A DNA stretch of 64,000 nucleotides, taken from NCBI GenBank assembly GCA_033063855.1, contig CP093829.1:24583537-24647536 (forward strand). The letters are read 5' to 3'. A program made the translations under genes and the position numbers. A model generated the notes under the pieces. The model searched no databases. It was given only the letters and a program-made list of their open reading frames with translations, and was not told where the DNA came from. Within the stretch, counting starts at the first letter, position 1. Each line of letters begins with the position of its first letter. This document shows, in pieces, positions 53,901-64,000 of the stretch. The DNA comes from Smittia aterrima (lineage: Eukaryota > Arthropoda > Insecta > Diptera > Chironomidae).

Positions 53901-55432
53901 AAATACAGCATAAGCTCTCGAAAGTCTCTTCTTAAGTTCTAAATATGCAAGATACTTCACTTAAATGTTTCATTGTACATTCGGATCGTTTCAAATGAAA
54001 TTTACACGGTTCTTGATTGATGATTGATTACAGTTTCGCTTTCGGATTGGGAAGTGGGGAGCTCTTTGTACAAACAAATTAATCGGGCTCATAGATAATT
54101 GAGTAAATATCGTTTAAAAGAGACTTTTATCAAATTGGAGGGAAAACCTACGGTCGACTTGTAACATTATTTGCGCTTGCTGACTTTTATGGTTTCGTGA
54201 AAAATCGCACATCATCAAACCGATTTCGATCGCTTCGTCGCTCACTACGAGAAATCCTTTTGTATCATCATAAGATATTTCCTTTATTACCTCTCCATCC
54301 TCTCTAATCAGCTCGACCTTAACCTTCGGGGATGTTGGCTTGCATGGAATGATGAACGGCTCGTACTGTCGACCGATTATCATGTTGTGATCAAAGTTTT
54401 CGACGAGTAAATTCTCGGGATCTGAAGAGATTGGAATCGTTTATGATGTAATCTCACTTTTCGTTTTCATCTCTTCACTCACCATCGACGAAAATATAAA
54501 TTGACGATGCTTTGTAGCTCTCAACTTCTTGATCGTAATTGATGGGTGATTCATCTTTGAGTGAGTTGTTGAACACGCAATAATATCGACCAACGAATTC
54601 GGTCGTAACAGATTGTAACTCTAAGTTGCTTCTGTAAATTGTTTTATCTGAATCGTCTTCAACGGAATTGACAATGTTTGCATTTCCATTCTGAGATGAC
54701 AAAACCTCTGAGATCCATGAGACTGGACTTTCTCCTTTGCATTCAATAAGTTTATCTGAGTTAACACCAAGAATTAAAAACGAGTCGAATGGATCAATGA
54801 TTGGTGCTCCATGAAGACCTCGGAAGGGATCAGTTGCTAAAGTAAAGTAAAGAAATCGTGTTAAACATTTTATTTTCGTGACTTTAAGATTTTACGCAGC
54901 AGCAAGCAAGTTAACCCAGCACTCGAACTTTTATCTTCTTTCTGTTTTGATGACTTAATGTTTTTGCCTTTTTTATCACAAGCTCCACGAGCAAAGAAGA
55001 AAAATTTCAAATGTCGCGAGATTTTTTTTAAAAAAAGATCTTTTTGAGTTCCACGAAAATTTTGAATGGAAATTGAATTCAAGGCTTTTATAGATTCGCT
55101 TATTGGTTTGATGTCAAAGGTCATTTCAATTTCAGCGATGTCTGCGCAATGCATTAATCTAGTAATATTGATTTCCAATCGTTCTCTTTGACAACCGCTG
55201 TGACAACAACTTGAGAGTGACGTTCAAAAATTAATCTTTCATTGGCCTTCGTAAAACTTCTCTTTCTTTGCTAATTGAGTTCCTAGTTAAGCTTGTAAGC
55301 TAAAGGTCAACGGACGCACATGATTAAGCTTCTTTTTGAATACTCACCGTTCACAAACTGCAAGCTAATCCACATTTGTACGATTAAAAATATCACAGAA
55401 ACCTTCGCCGTCATTGCTCCAGCTGTTTGCAT
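47949..55432 (-). CDS. Pvr: PDGF/VEGF-receptor-like receptor tyrosine kinase (Pvr)
   Basis: Thirteen exons (55348-55432, 54483-54836, 54152-54421, 53480-53776, 51964-52608, 51737-51900, 51578-51613, 50730-51495, 50024-50675, 49290-49534, 48869-49231, 48577-48812, 47949-48521) keep frame and encode 1561 residues, near the length I recall for Drosophila Pvr. In order: a signal peptide (1-28), a string of Ig-like domains (about seven) with DxGxYxC-type motifs such as DSGDYKC and DAGTYKC, a transmembrane helix (about 880-902) followed by RVRRK, then a split kinase. Kinase marks are GAGAFG (963-968), VAVK (Lys about 990), a kinase insert, HGDLAARN (1227-1234), DFG (1247-1249) and WLALES. The tail has YVDLNEPY, YVNN (1418), YTEM (1509, PI3K-type) and YVNV (1536, Grb2/Drk-type), plus EEIPML, which I recall in fly Pvr. 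In flies Pvr binds Pvf ligands and guides haemocytes and border cells. The 53776/54152 junction had two phase-compatible readings; I chose the better donor. Confidence 0.94.
51654..51713. repeat. Duplicated 23-bp AT element in a Pvr intron
   Basis: The same 23-bp A/T word, TTAATTATATTATATATAAT followed by AAA, occurs at 51654-51676 and again at 51691-51713, 37 bp apart. It sits inside the 123-bp intron between the 36-nt exon 51578-51613 and exon 51737-51900. Such tracts can form hairpins and are prone to slippage. Confidence 0.85.
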
Positions 55433-58400
55433 TTATTTTCACATTTATTTTGTTTCAAACTAAGTACGCAAACTTTGAGAATTGTTTGTTTATCATTTTT
55501 CAAACTTGTGAGATGTTCTTCTGTAGTCTTTGCGGCACAATAAAATCACCAACACACATCCGAGGAGCGAAGTAGTTTGTTTGTAGCACTTGTAGAGTTA
55601 ACACATATAATTTAATATTCGCTGTTGTCATTTACTTCTCTCTGGCTGAGTAAATAACATATTGCTGGCCGGAAAAATCGAAACATTAGCGTGATTCAGT
55701 TTCTTTCATGAAACTTTCGTCAGGTCGTGACAGGCCTAGAAGAAGAAATTTTTAATTCAGCTACAAAAACTTTTCTTTTTTTTTGTTGCTTTAAGTGGCA
55801 GCGCGTAAAAATAACTAAGAAGCAAGTCATTCAAATATTTTCTTTTTTTAGAGAAAACATCAGAACTGGAATCGTCGAGAATGAAACTAACGATTTGCAC
55901 ATGTTTAATCTCGCGCACGGACCGTGATGTTATTTTAATTCTAACTTGCTCTGAATTCCTTTCAAATTATCCGGAAGATTAAAATTAGAAAAAGAAAACT
56001 CCTCAATTGAGTGTGAAAACGGCGATTGAAGTTGATGAAACGCCTTCATTCGAATGAAATAGCAACAAATTCATTAAAGTAATTAAATGTCACAACATCC
56101 ATACTTTCAATTACAACGACGGCGACAAGCAATTAACTCGTTAGTTATCATTTAAATTTCTCTATTTATTGCCACTCTGTCTCGCCCATTTAGAGAAATT
56201 TTCGCGCACGACATTCGCAATGATCTTCACCACAAGACAAATCGCTATGAGACATGTTGTAATTGATGCAATTCCGAGATACGTTTGTCAATGTCGAGGG
56301 TGAATTTATTTTTCGTTGACTTTCACCTACGAAAATTTCGTTCGACCTAAACGAGTTGGGAATTCATTGGAATTCACCTTTGAAGTAAAAGTTATTATCG
56401 CAATGCAGTTGTGTTATGTTTTCTTCAGACAAACTATTTAACAAGTCGACTAGATAACTGAGAGGAAGTTTCGTAAAACAAATTTTTATTAAGTAGAATT
56501 CGCCGCTTCTTAATGAAAGAATAACAAACACGGTCATCGACACAGGCAATTGGATTTAAAAATAACAAAAAATTTCTTCTCATTTCTCTGAGAAAGATCA
56601 TTCTCGCGTGTGTTTCCTCGATTTATACAAATTTTTCGATCAAGCAAAATTTCACATAAAAAAATCAAGTTTTGTTGCTTTGTAGTGGGCGCGGACAACT
56701 TCTCGATTGATTTTATTCCACGCTCCAATAAAATTCGGATTCCGAACAAATTTAAAAAATGTAATAATTCCTCTAACAAAATAATTGTTGTGATTCAACG
56801 AATCTGTTTGAGCGTAATCTGGAATCGTGAGAACAACATTTCAATTTTATATTGAACCCTCTGACCTTAGAATTGAATTGAATTTGACGCGTTAATTTTT
56901 TATGAGCGCTTCTGTACACATGGCAAGTTAAATCATATAAATACGCAGCGGTTTGTTTCTAAAGAATGGTTTAGAAGTCAATTTGTCACGAGGGACTGAA
57001 GTTCAACAATCAGTCGAGTCCACTTTGCATCATGCGATGTTTGTCACCTCCAAAAAGAAAAAAAGGTGAAAATGGCCAATTTTCCATGAAAAACCTCGAT
57101 TGAATGTTTAATTTAATGCGAGGGAGGAGTGTTTGCGCGAATCACTCGTTAAAAAGGCTGTTCAAGCCTGGAAAATTTATTTAATTTCTTTGATGGATCA
57201 CGAAGTCTGCTTTCAAGTCCCCGCAACCAAGAAAAGCTTTTAAATCGCGTACCTCAACGTCAATTGCAGTGAGAACATGTATCGCGTTCGCCTTAGCGCA
57301 TTTATCGATTATGGTAATTAAGGAAACTCTTTCTTCTGAAGGAAAATAACAAAACAAGGCTACGACAACATTAAAAAGGCTCGCTATGTGCTCACGAACA
57401 GAGAAATTGCCAACAGACACGGTAGAAGTTTACAGCGGCTGATTCTCTCAACCGAATTAGGAGATTTCTCGCTTGTCATGTGGTTTAGTGTAATCCCAAA
57501 TGTAAATCCTTTTGGTAAATAAAACGCTCGATAAAGTTGAACAGTTGTGTCAAACTATCCCTGGCGGTCTCTTATCGAAAGAAACTTTTATGAAGTAACA
57601 AAATCTTTCGATGACTCAGATCAGTTCACACCTTGAATGATCTCTTCATTCTCAGCTCTTTACAACTAAACTCTTTTACACTCTCAGTGTGATCATCGGA
57701 ACTTATCCGACTACGCGTTTTTTCCGAATCAACTTTTAACTGTAAGCAACAAGTTTTATCAAAGCTTTGTAGTCGTTGCACTCATATCACCATTCATCAA
57801 GCCTTTATGCTCGTTCTCCGTTGAAAAAACGAAGTTAGATAGCAATTGCTCGAGAATTCAGCGAGTTGTTCACATAATCACTGAAATATTTTTTTATCAA
57901 AAACATTTTTTTTTTGCTTTGGATCGTTCACAGATGTTGAGTAAAAATCGTTGACTAAATTCAGTTTTTAATCTCTTCATTCGTATACATGCTCGTTCGA
58001 GCATTAAATTGATGTTTTGCGCGTCGTAAAGTTCTTTTCGATAAATTGAATTCGCTTGTTCGAAAGTCTCTGAATGAACTTCACCGGTTAGATCATCACA
58101 TTTTCTTTTAAAACATGGAAATACTTTTGTGTTTGTGTGACTTCACACTGAGGAATTTTACAAAATATTTATCGCGTCAGCTCTGATATTCTTGCATAAA
58201 GATAATTAGCTACGAAATCTATGAGTCAGATTTATTTAATTCATGACGAAGCAATCATGCAAAGGTGTGCGTTGGCTAATTTTATTTTTATTTTATTTCA
58301 TTCGTTGATATCGCAGCAGTTAAAGTCGCCGATAAGAGAAGATAAGTTATGCTCAACTTCCACTGCGAATATCGAGCGTTATCTTTATTATTTTTCTCGC

Positions 58401-58981
58401 TGTGGCGATCGATGAAGCACTTGTTGTAAAATCAACTTAACACGCACACAACGACAAGAATGAAACGTCATAACTCTTCTTCGATACGACTCATTTCTTA
58501 ATGCAAATCTTAGGCGCTGCCACACTTTGATTTTAAACTCACTTCGTTTGCTAAGAATAAAATGTTTTCTTTATTTGTTATCCAATTTATATTTTTTCGT
58601 CTTCTTTTGAGAGACGGAATCACGATAAATTATCAAGCAAGAAAGTTCAACGTAAAGGTGATGAATTTATAAAAATATTTTTTTTTATTCCGAACTACGA
58701 CTCGCTACACGTCCGAATGCTTTGCGATGCTCAACTACAATGCTCACGGAAAATATTTTTTACGTATTCGGTTCCGCTAAGTGAGAGCGAACGCTCTGGA
58801 CTTGAACCTCGATAGAATGGAAGTTTATGCATGAGAATGTTCGTCTCTTGCATGTGAGACGAAAGCTTGAAAGCTTTTTTTAGTTTTGTTCAAATATTTC
58901 TTTGTTTCCTATCCAAGAATTATTAATTTTATATTCCCTAACTTATAAACTAAATAACATTAATAAAGCATTGATTTCGTT
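55433..58981. other. Intergenic region upstream of Pvr
   Basis: About 3.5 kb lie between the Pvr start codon and the stop of the small secreted gene. It should contain the Pvr promoter and 5' UTR and the 3' end of the neighbour. I see no further gene. A 79-codon frame at 57181-57420 (minus, GTG-initiated) has protein-like composition but no recognised family. Confidence 0.6.
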
Positions 58982-59402
58982 TTAATAAAACTCGTTGATT
59001 TCATCGAAAATTTCTTTTTCACTGAGGAATGGATCGACCAACTCTCGATCGACTCTCAACGAATGATCGGAAGCGAATTCTCTGTTTGGGTTAAGCCTTC
59101 CCATTTTCACGTCCCATTCTTCTTTGGTGTACGGATCAATTCGTTGGACTCGTCTGTGTTCTCTGTTTCCTTCTTTATCGGTAATGTAAGTTTCAACTTG
59201 ATCCTGGAGAATGTTTATGCAATTTTTTTCATCTTCGGCTAATGAAAAAAAGAGAATTTAGAAACTCCTGTCGTTAAATTTTAAATTTAATAAACTCACT
59301 GCATCCTGAGCTTTGAACATTTGGCACGGACGTGACCGGTGTTGAAATTATACTTCCAATGCAGCAACAACACAGAACCAAACCAAAATATAAAAACTTC
59401 AT
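58982..59402 (-). CDS. Small secreted protein, unknown function
   Basis: Two exons (59300-59402 and 58982-59238) join at a clean GT-AG intron (phase 1) to 119 residues. The N-terminus MKFLYFGLVLCCCIGSIIS is a textbook signal peptide, cleaved probably near residue 19-20. The mature part is hydrophilic and rich in Glu, Asp, Lys and Arg, with only two cysteines (34 and 41) and a C-terminus EIFDEINEFY. A TATA-like box sits about 92 bp upstream of the ATG. Small TATA-driven secreted genes of this shape are often expressed in one tissue, such as salivary gland, cuticle or haemolymph. I recognise no family and assign no function. The coding call rests on the signal peptide, splice fit and composition. 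Confidence 0.8.
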
Positions 59403-59493
59403 TTTCGAAGGAAGAAAAAATATTTTCTTTCGCTTTCTGATTGCTCTGGAGAACGCTTTAACTTGAATGAGACTGATAAGACAAAATCAATCG

Positions 59494-59501
59494 CTTAAAT
59501 A
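59494..59501 (-). promoter_or_regulatory. TATA-like box of the small secreted gene
   Basis: Minus-strand TATTTAAG lies about 92 bp upstream of the ATG at 59402. Transcription would start around 59465-59472, leaving a 5' UTR of about 65 nt. Confidence 0.4.
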
Positions 59502-59930
59502 CGAGTTTGTTTTCTGAGAATATTTCGAGAATCTCTCAGAAAGTTGATAGCAAATAAACAAAGACACCGAAAGTTATTGAAACGTAATTCTTGAAAAAAT
59601 AGATTGCAAAGTGTGTCAAAAATATTTTCCTTGATCTTCATTCAAGATTGGTTGGTTATTAATAAAAGAGATTGTCATTTCAAAAGCTGGCAAATAAAAA
59701 ATTCCGCGATGTTCTCAGAATAGAAATCCCCGCTGTCGTAAGATGATAAGGAATCCCGACAGCGAAAAACACCGATCGAGTACAAATTGGGGGGCATTCG
59801 TAAATCTATAAATAAACGAATAACGACAACAATCATTATGATAATTAAAGATTTTTGACCTTTATTGGAGAAATTTATCAGAAACATTTAAATAAAAGCT
59901 TATTCATAATATTAGACATAACTGACAATA

Positions 59931-59936
59931 TTTATT
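59931..59936 (-). terminator. Likely polyadenylation signal of the ODF3-like gene (long form)
   Basis: AATAAA on the minus strand lies about 97 nt past the stop codon at 60033. Confidence 0.5.
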
Positions 59937-60032
59937 AATGAGAATGGACATGCAAATAAAAACGATTCCTTTCAAACTGTCTTAGACTAATTTTCTTGGA
60001 ATCAATAAATCTGCATTGTGAGAATTTGAACG

Positions 60033-63000
60033 TCATGTAGTCGCCACTTCTTCTCGGAAGTGACCCAAGTAATCTGAATGCTTGATGCCGAAAGAATATG
60101 AAGGGACGTGACCAAGATTAAGCTTTTCAGGTCTGTGCGCACCAGGTCCTTGAACGGAAGAAATATTTACGCTATCAATCAAGTCATTAAGGGGGAAATT
60201 ATATATTTACCTGGTTTCATGTTGTTATCTGAGGGAATATTGTATCGAGAAGCCATCGAGAAAATTGGCGGCTTGTTAAGCATGTAATCCAATTTAGCAT
60301 CGTAAGCTCCCGGCCCAGGAAATTGAATACCGTGAGGAAGCTTTGCTTTTAGCTTTCCTGTTAATGAATAGGCTGGAGCTGATCTAATTGGACCTTCTTT
60401 GCTTGTTCCTAGTACTGTCGGAATTTTGTAAACGTTCGGGGCTGGAAATATTTTTTAATAAATTTATTTTAATCGAATGTTTAAAAATGCAAATGCAGCT
60501 GAAGCTTTAATAATTTTCCTTTTATGAGAACTTCTTCAACTTACTTAGTTTAAAAAATCATGTGCAATGTACGTGAATAAGAAAAATTAAGCTCGTTTGT
60601 GAACGGTTGTAGTGACTCTTTGTGTTCGAGTCGTGCTTGTAAACTTTTTGATTCCAACTGCAGCAAACTCTTCGTCAATATCAATTTGTTTGTCAGCCAA
60701 TTCGGAAGTTGGAGTAACTGAACGTGTCTCACATTCTAGAAGGTGATCAACTATGTTTATCTGAACTAATTTTGAGTAGATCAAATGATCTCGTGCTAGT
60801 GCATTCACTTACCTGGTCTGTTGTTCGGATTTACCTTAATACCAAATGAGTAAGCTGGTCCTGAATAAAGTTTTGCATTTTCAGGGTGATATTCGAAGGG
60901 TCCTGAAAGCAAAATTTATGAATTAAAATGATTAGAAATTTATAACTTGAGAAAACTTACCAGGAGTACAACTTTCTTTGAAAATATTTGTTCTCATTCC
61001 AAAAGTAAATGCAGGAGTGTGATCTTGTTTGAAATTCTCAGGAGCATATTGACAAGGTGCTGGGAAGCTGTTTGGTTTCTCTACATATGTTTTCACGCCA
61101 AAGCTATAAGCAGGGTGATGGTCAAGCTTAGCTTTCTCGGGAGAGTAATGACCTGGAGCAGGAATATTGTTTGGTTTTTCCACATTTGTTTTAACTCCAA
61201 AACTATGAGCGATTGACGTGTCCACAGCTTTTTCCGGGCTGTATGCTCCAGGGGCTGGAACTTCATTTGGTTTCTCGAGATTTGTTTTAACTCCGAATGA
61301 ATATGATGGATGACTTTCTAAGTTTGCTTTCTCAGGACTATATGCTCCAGGAGCTGGAACTCCATTTGGTTTCTCGAGATTTGTTTTAACTCCGAATGAA
61401 TATGATGGATGACTTTCTAAGTTTGCTTTCTCAGGACTATATGCTCCAGGAGCTGGAACACCATTTGGTTTCTCGAGATTTGTTTTAACTCCAAATGAAT
61501 ATGCAGGAGTTCCATCGAGATTAGCTTTTTCTGGGCTATATGCTCCAGCGCCCGGTACACCATTTGGTTTCTCGAGATTTGTTTTAACTCCAAATGAATA
61601 TGCAGGAGTTCCATCGAGATTAGCTTTTTCTGGGCTATATGCTCCAGCGCCCGGTACACCATTTGGTTTCTCGAGATTTGTTTTAACTCCAAATGAATAT
61701 GCAGGAGTTCCATCGAGATTAGCTTTTTCTGGGCTATATGCTCCAGCGCCCGGTACACCATTTGGTTTCTCGAGATTTGTTTTAACTCCAAATGAATATG
61801 CAGGAGTTCCATCGAGATTAGCTTTTTCTGGGCTATATGCTCCAGCGCCCGGTACACCATTTGGTTTCTCGAGATTTGTTTTAACTCCAAATGAATATGC
61901 AGGAGTTCCATCGAGATTAGCTTTTTCTGGGCTATATGCTCCAGCGCCCGGTACACCATTTGGTTTCTCGAGATTTGTTTTAACTCCAAATGAATATGCA
62001 GGAGTTCCATCGAGATTAGCTTTTTCTGGGCTATATGCTCCAGCGCCCGGTACACCATTTGGTTTCTCGAGATTTGTTTTAACTCCAAATGAATATGCAG
62101 GAGTTCCATCGAGATTAGCTTTTTCTGGGCTATATGCTCCAGCGCCCGGAACACCATTTGGTTTCTCGAGATTTGTTTTAACTCCAAATGAATATGCAGG
62201 AGTTCCATCGAGATTAGCTTTTTCTGGGCTATATGCTCCAGCGCCCGGTACACCATTTGGTTTCTCGAGATTTGTTTTAACTCCAAATGAATATGCAGGA
62301 GTTCCATCGAGATTAGCTTTTTCTGGGCTATATGCTCCAGCGCCCGGTACACCATTTGGTTTCTCAAGATTTGTTTTAACTCCAAATGAATATGCAGGAG
62401 TTCCATCGAGATTAGCTTTTTCTGGGCTATATGCTCCAGCGCCCGGTACACCATTTGGTTTCTCGAGATTTGTTTTAACTCCAAATGAATATGCAGGAGT
62501 TCCATCGAGATTAGCTTTTTCTGGGCTATATGCTCCAGCGCCCGGAACACCATTTGGTTTCTCGAGATTTGTTTTAACTCCAAATGAATATGCAGGAGTT
62601 CCATCGAGATTAGCTTTTTCTGGGCTATATGCTCCAGCGCCCGGTACACCATTTGGTTTCTCGAGATTTGTTTTAACTCCAAATGAATATGCAGGAGTTC
62701 CATCGAGATTAGCTTTTTCTGGGCTATATGCTCCAGCGCCCGGTACACCATTTGGTTTCTCAAGATTTGTTTTAACTCCAAATGAATATGCAGGAGTTCC
62801 ATCGAGGTTAGCTTTTTCTGGGCTATATGCTCCAGCGCCCGGTACACCATTTGGTTTCTCAAGATTTGTTTTAACTCCAAATGAATATGCAGGAGTTCCA
62901 TCGAGGTTAGCTTTTTCTGGGCTATATGCTCCAGCGCCCGGAACACCATTTGGTTTCTCGAGATTTGTTTTAACTCCAAATGAATATGCAGGAGTTCCAT

Positions 63001-63762
63001 CGAGATTAGCTTTTTCTGGGCTATATGCTCCAGCGCCCGGTACACCATTTGGTTTCTCGAGATTTGTTTTAACTCCGAATGAATATGAAGGCGTTCCTTC
63101 GAGATTAGCTTTCTCAGGACTGTAAGCTCCAGGGGCTGGAACTCCATTCGGCTTCTCGAGATTTGTTTTAACTCCGAATGAATATGAAGGCGTTCCTTCG
63201 AGATTAGCTTTCTCAGGACTGTAAGCTCCAGGGGCTGGAACTCCATTCGGCTTCTCGAGATTTGTTTTAACTCCGAATGAATATGAAGGCGTTCCTTCGA
63301 GATTAGCTTTCTCAGGACTGTAAGCTCCAGGGGCTGGAACTCCATTCGGCTTCTCGAGATTTGTTTTAACTCCAAATGAATATGAAGGCGTTCCTTCGAG
63401 ATTAGCTTTCTCAGGACTGTATGCTCCTGGTGCTGGAAATTCGTTTGGTTTTTGTGTCTTGCACTTCATGCCAAAGCTGTAAGCGATCGAACTATCTGTT
63501 CCAACTCTTTCAGTGTGATACGTTGAAGGCCCGGGAACTCCATTTGACTTGACAACATTATTTTTAATTCCAAAACTGAATGCGGGACCATTATCCAATT
63601 TCACCTTTTCAGTCTCGTAGTGTCCCGGAGCTAAAAAAATTGTAATTTTAGTAAATAAAAAAGTTTTTAATCTAAATTTAAAAAAAATACTTTTAAATCT
63701 GTTAGTAGTCTTATGAATTTCTTTTCTGTGTAAAACCTCTTTTCTATTAGAGCTTTTATTTC
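60033..63762 (-). CDS. ODF3/SHIPPO-type (CIMAP1-like) repeat protein, 5' end incomplete
   Basis: Exons, all phase 1, are 63691-63762 (tentative), 60961-63630, 60813-60902, 60211-60441 and 60033-60148, ending in TGA. The outer dense fibre 3/CIMAP1 family binds doublet microtubules of cilia and sperm tails through Pro-Gly-rich STPGR repeats. The C-terminal exons match it well: NVYKIPTVLG, PAYSLTGKLKAKL, FPGPGAYDA, LNKPPIFSMASRYNIP, MKPGPGAHRPEKLNLG, PSYSFGIKHSDYLG. The 2670-bp exon encodes 27 copies of a 33-residue unit built on YSFGVKTNLEKPNGVP(A/G)(P/A)GAYSPEKANL. Vertebrate ODF3 has only a handful of repeats, so this protein (over 1,000 residues) is greatly expanded. The true start codon is not identified; a possible further exon lies near 63945-63990. 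A role in sperm axoneme or sensory cilia is inferred from the family. Confidence 0.9.
60463..60468 (-). terminator. Intronic polyadenylation signal for a short ODF3-like isoform
   Basis: Minus-strand AATAAA lies about 120 nt past the stop of the candidate alternative last exon (60587-60735) and just before the acceptor of exon 60211-60441. It would suit cleavage of a short transcript. Confidence 0.35.
60587..60735 (-). CDS. Candidate alternative last exon of the ODF3-like gene
   Basis: Inside the 371-bp intron 60442-60812 a good acceptor (CACCTTCTAG) opens a phase-1 frame of 49 codons ending in TAA. It would replace the PGP-type C-terminus by a tail beginning ECETRSVTPTSELADKQIDI and ending TTTVHKRA. 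The phase matches the donor at 60813 exactly. The composition is that of real protein rather than intron, and an AATAAA follows in the same intron. The same sequence removed by splicing gives the full-length form. No homologue is known to me. Confidence 0.5.
60961..63630 (-). repeat. Coding tandem array, 27 units of 99 bp
   Basis: The exon is almost exactly 27 x 99 bp. Units at both ends are diverged; 16 central units (about 61490-63075, marked by GCGCCCGG, protein GAGAY) are nearly identical at DNA level. Two flanking groups are also internally homogenised: the GVPAPGAY/EGTP group toward 63080-63430 and the ESHP group toward 61260-61480. The 99-bp unit also leaves a second minus-strand frame open throughout (61417-63375). 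Confidence 0.97.
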
Positions 63763-64000
63763 CTGAAAATATTAAATGTTAGGATTGCGATTATTTTAAA
63801 CCTATCGATTACTTCTTCAAATTTCTAAGAGTCAAGATAAATTAATAACATATTTTAATATCTACGATCAAATCCTTTACACAACTCTACTGATTATTTA
63901 AAAGTTCATTGTTTGACTAAGCCTACACCAAACTACAAAACACTAACCCAACATGAATCGTAAGTTCTCATAAAAAGTCAAATCACCCTGAATAAAATAT
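63763..64000. other. Window-edge region upstream of the last ODF3-like exon seen
   Basis: Mostly AT-rich intron-like sequence. A segment near 63945-63990 reads on the minus strand as acceptor TTTTATTCAG, about 40 coding-like bases (GDLTFYENLRFML), then a GTTAGTG donor in compatible phase. It may be a further upstream exon, but this is weak. Confidence 0.3.

Larger units (their letters stand above)
59403..60032. other. Intergenic region between small secreted gene and ODF3-like gene
   Basis: This 630-bp stretch holds the promoter of the small secreted gene and the 3' UTR of the ODF3-like gene. A 70-codon minus-strand frame at 59675-59887 looks like chance. Confidence 0.65.

Noticed and set aside
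54870..55178. 102-codon minus-strand frame in the first Pvr intron
   Set aside because: The flanking exons join in phase with signal peptide and first Ig segment without it, and its Lys/Phe-rich content looks like intron.
57181..57420. 79-codon minus-strand frame upstream of Pvr
   Set aside because: Fairly protein-like, but GTG-initiated, without homology I can recall or splice partners.
61417..63375. 652-codon minus-strand open frame as a separate gene
   Set aside because: It is the shifted frame of the ODF3-like repeat exon. The in-frame product matches a known family and spans the ends of the exon with correct splice phases.
60961..63630. Possible CRISPR-like or satellite array because of regular 99-bp units
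   Set aside because: The units are contiguous without spacers and encode a recognisable ciliary protein repeat in frame, in a eukaryotic genome.

Overview
The window looks like nuclear DNA of an insect, most likely a dipteran and possibly a midge-like (nematoceran) fly. It is AT-rich. Genes have many short GT-AG introns, mostly about 50-80 bp. The genes are animal families, including one PDGF/VEGF-receptor-like kinase of the kind insects carry. The order-level call is inference; no species can be named from the sequence alone. Every gene I can support lies on the minus strand. Exon models were built by hand from splice signals, reading-frame phase and remembered family sequences.

Layout from low to high coordinate: (1) 1-954, the N-terminal 184 codons of 4-hydroxyphenylpyruvate dioxygenase (tyrosine catabolism), cut by the window edge. 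(2) 1788-3565, an ENTR1/SDCCAG3-type endosomal trafficking adaptor in five exons. (3) 3566-40340, about 36.8 kb with no gene I can defend. It holds microsatellites, a few marginal ORFs and some compositionally distinct islands that may be regulatory. (4) 40341-47660, a complete bridge-like lipid transfer protein of the BLTP3 (UHRF1BP1/SHIP164) family in ten exons. (5) 47949-55432, a complete Pvr-type receptor tyrosine kinase in thirteen exons, whose stop lies only 288 bp from the BLTP3 start codon. (6) 58982-59402, a two-exon gene for a small secreted protein of unknown function. (7) 60033-63762 and probably beyond the edge, an ODF3/SHIPPO-type (CIMAP1-like) ciliary or sperm-tail protein. One giant exon of it carries 27 copies of a 33-residue repeat.

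The genes do not form an operon or an obvious pathway. Two of them, ENTR1 and BLTP3, belong to families acting in endosomal membrane traffic, but they are separated by the gene-poor tract. The most unusual structure is the ODF3-like array. Sixteen near-identical 99-bp units show a four-unit (396-bp) higher-order periodicity, which suggests recent block duplication. A phase-compatible alternative last exon with its own polyadenylation signal lies in a downstream intron of the same gene. Other notable points are a GC-AG intron and a start-codon-only exon in HPPD, and a HGD (not HRD) catalytic-loop motif in the receptor kinase.
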